Assembly: GCA_030636255.1 (NCBI GenBank)
Contig: DAOVXH010000128.1
Span: 1-5,738 of the forward strand
Origin: Methanomassiliicoccales archaeon
Lineage (GTDB): Archaea > Thermoplasmatota > Thermoplasmata > SG8-5
Direction: 5' to 3'
Length of the DNA: 5,738 bases
Shown piece after piece: positions 5,003 through 5,738 of the stretch (position 1 is the stretch's first letter; every line of letters begins with the position of its first letter). Below the pieces are notes generated by a model, which worked only from the letters and a program-made list of their open reading frames with translations, searched no databases and was not told the DNA's origin. The translations under genes and the position numbers were made by a program.

Positions 5003-5738
5003 TTACTCACCTCCTTTGGCTTCTTCGATATATCGATATGTGAACATAGATTTTCTACGCATCATATCTTCAGCAGAAAGGCCGTATTTCACCAGTACCT
5101 CAGTGTGTGCCTTTTCATGGGGATTGTCAACAAATCCACGGCAGGCCTCGCATTCATTGCCAGTAGTGGGGCAATGTGCATTACATCCCGCTCTTGCCAG
5201 GGGGCCCATGCAAAATTTACCTATTTCAAACATGCAGATATTTTCATTCTTCTTGCACTCCACACATACTGGATAGTCCGGTATAGGCAGTTTCCTGCCA
5301 GTCAATAGTGCTATCAATACTTTGGCAAATTCATTCTTGTCAATGGGACAGCCAGGTATGGTTGCATCCACCTTTACTATTTCATCCACTGCTCTGTGTA
5401 TTGGCTTCTCAAAGAGAGGATTATCGTCACTGGTATGTTCCGCGCCTGGATGCCTGGCATATACTTCCTGTTTATTCTCTTCAGGTGTCCATTGATTGCC
5501 AAGTCTCTGGATGCCGCCCAGATGAGCACAGGCACCCATTGCTATGAGGATTTTTGCCTTCGCTCTTATATCCTTAATCCTCTCAACATCCATGGGCCTG
5601 GTTATGGAACCCTCAATGATGGCTATGTCATAGTCATCTGAATGTTCTTTCATGGCCTCTCTGAAGGAAACAATATCCACCAGTTTGAGCACATCTATTA
5701 TTGACTCCTCGAGATTAACTATCTGAAGCTGGCAGCCC
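5003..5738 (-). CDS. [NiFe]-hydrogenase small (delta) subunit, group 3b-like, N-terminus off the edge
   Basis: The frame stays open to the right edge. The visible protein begins GCQLQIVNLEESIIDVLKLV, the region following the first cluster cysteines; only some 10-20 residues are probably missing. The GTG at 5692 is an internal Val codon, not the start. GACAHLGG and GCPIDKNEF supply further proximal [4Fe-4S] ligands. The C-terminal half has PVCVEC, then Cys in ENIC and GKFC, AGCNAHC, and CEAC: eight cysteines for two more [4Fe-4S] clusters that relay electrons to the diaphorase part. The PVCxEC...CxGPxxRAGCNAxCP...CRG layout is that of the delta subunit of Pyrococcus-type sulfhydrogenase (HydD) and related HoxY, unlike MvhG. 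Beta and gamma genes of a group 3b enzyme would be expected upstream, beyond the window. It is co-transcribed with the large subunit. Confidence 0.92.
   Translation of the reverse strand, partial: GCQLQIVNLEESIIDVLKLVDIVSFREAMKEHSDDYDIAIIEGSITRPMDVERIKDIRAKAKILIAMGACAHLGGIQRLGNQWTPEENKQEVYARHPGAEHTSDDNPLFEKPIHRAVDEIVKVDATIPGCPIDKNEFAKVLIALLTGRKLPIPDYPVCVECKKNENICMFEIGKFCMGPLARAGCNAHCPTTGNECEACRGFVDNPHEKAHTEVLVKYGLSAEDMMRRKSMFTYRYIEEAKGGE
5007..5014 (-). promoter_or_regulatory. Perfect Shine-Dalgarno site for the hydrogenase large subunit
   Basis: Minus-strand GGAGGTGA lies four bases before the ATG at 5002 and inside the last codons (Gly-Gly-Glu) of the small-subunit gene. It matches the archaeal 16S 3' end over eight bases and fixes the large-subunit start. 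It would favour coupled, near-equimolar synthesis of the two subunits. Confidence 0.8.

Noticed and set aside
5690..5692. GTG as the start of the hydrogenase small subunit
   Set aside because: The frame continues upstream with GCQLQIVNLEESIIDV, a conserved part of the protein containing a cluster cysteine, so this is an internal Val codon.
1..5738. CRISPR array, transposase or insertion sequence
   Set aside because: No regularly spaced repeats, transposase motifs or paired terminal inverted repeats were seen.

Overview
The window looks archaeal. The evidence is a tRNA without an encoded CCA end, TATA-like boxes about 27 bases upstream of start codons that lack a ribosome-binding site, GGAGGTGA-type Shine-Dalgarno sites inside an operon, and a group 3 [NiFe]-hydrogenase of the kind common in archaea. 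The long E/K-rich coiled-coil protein beside a small helical-repeat protein recalls Euryarchaeota of the Thermoplasmata type. That placement is an impression, not a demonstration.

Left part, + strand: the C-terminal 324 codons of a coiled-coil protein (its start lies off the left edge), then a 134-residue helical-repeat protein in the same reading frame, separated from it by one TGA and 51 bases. Middle, about 1433-1699: a convergent intergenic region holding a tRNA-Arg(TCG) gene with its own TATA box. The T-loop of this tRNA is interrupted by a 30-base hairpin insert. The 14-base 3' piece of the tRNA, from T60 to G73, occurs again exactly 76 bases downstream behind another hairpin. This is the most unusual part of the window.

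Right part, - strand, in order of transcription: a [NiFe]-hydrogenase small subunit (N-terminus off the right edge), the large subunit, its maturation protease, a YbgC-like acyl-CoA thioesterase, a flavin reductase-like FMN-binding protein, and a DUF998 membrane protein. The first two abut and the last three are joined by a 4-base overlap and a 1-base gap, so they read as one operon or two coupled sub-operons. The protease should trim the C-terminal tail of the large subunit after Ni insertion. The small subunit most resembles the delta subunit of group 3b cytosolic NAD(P)-linked hydrogenases, whose beta and gamma genes would be expected just beyond the right edge.
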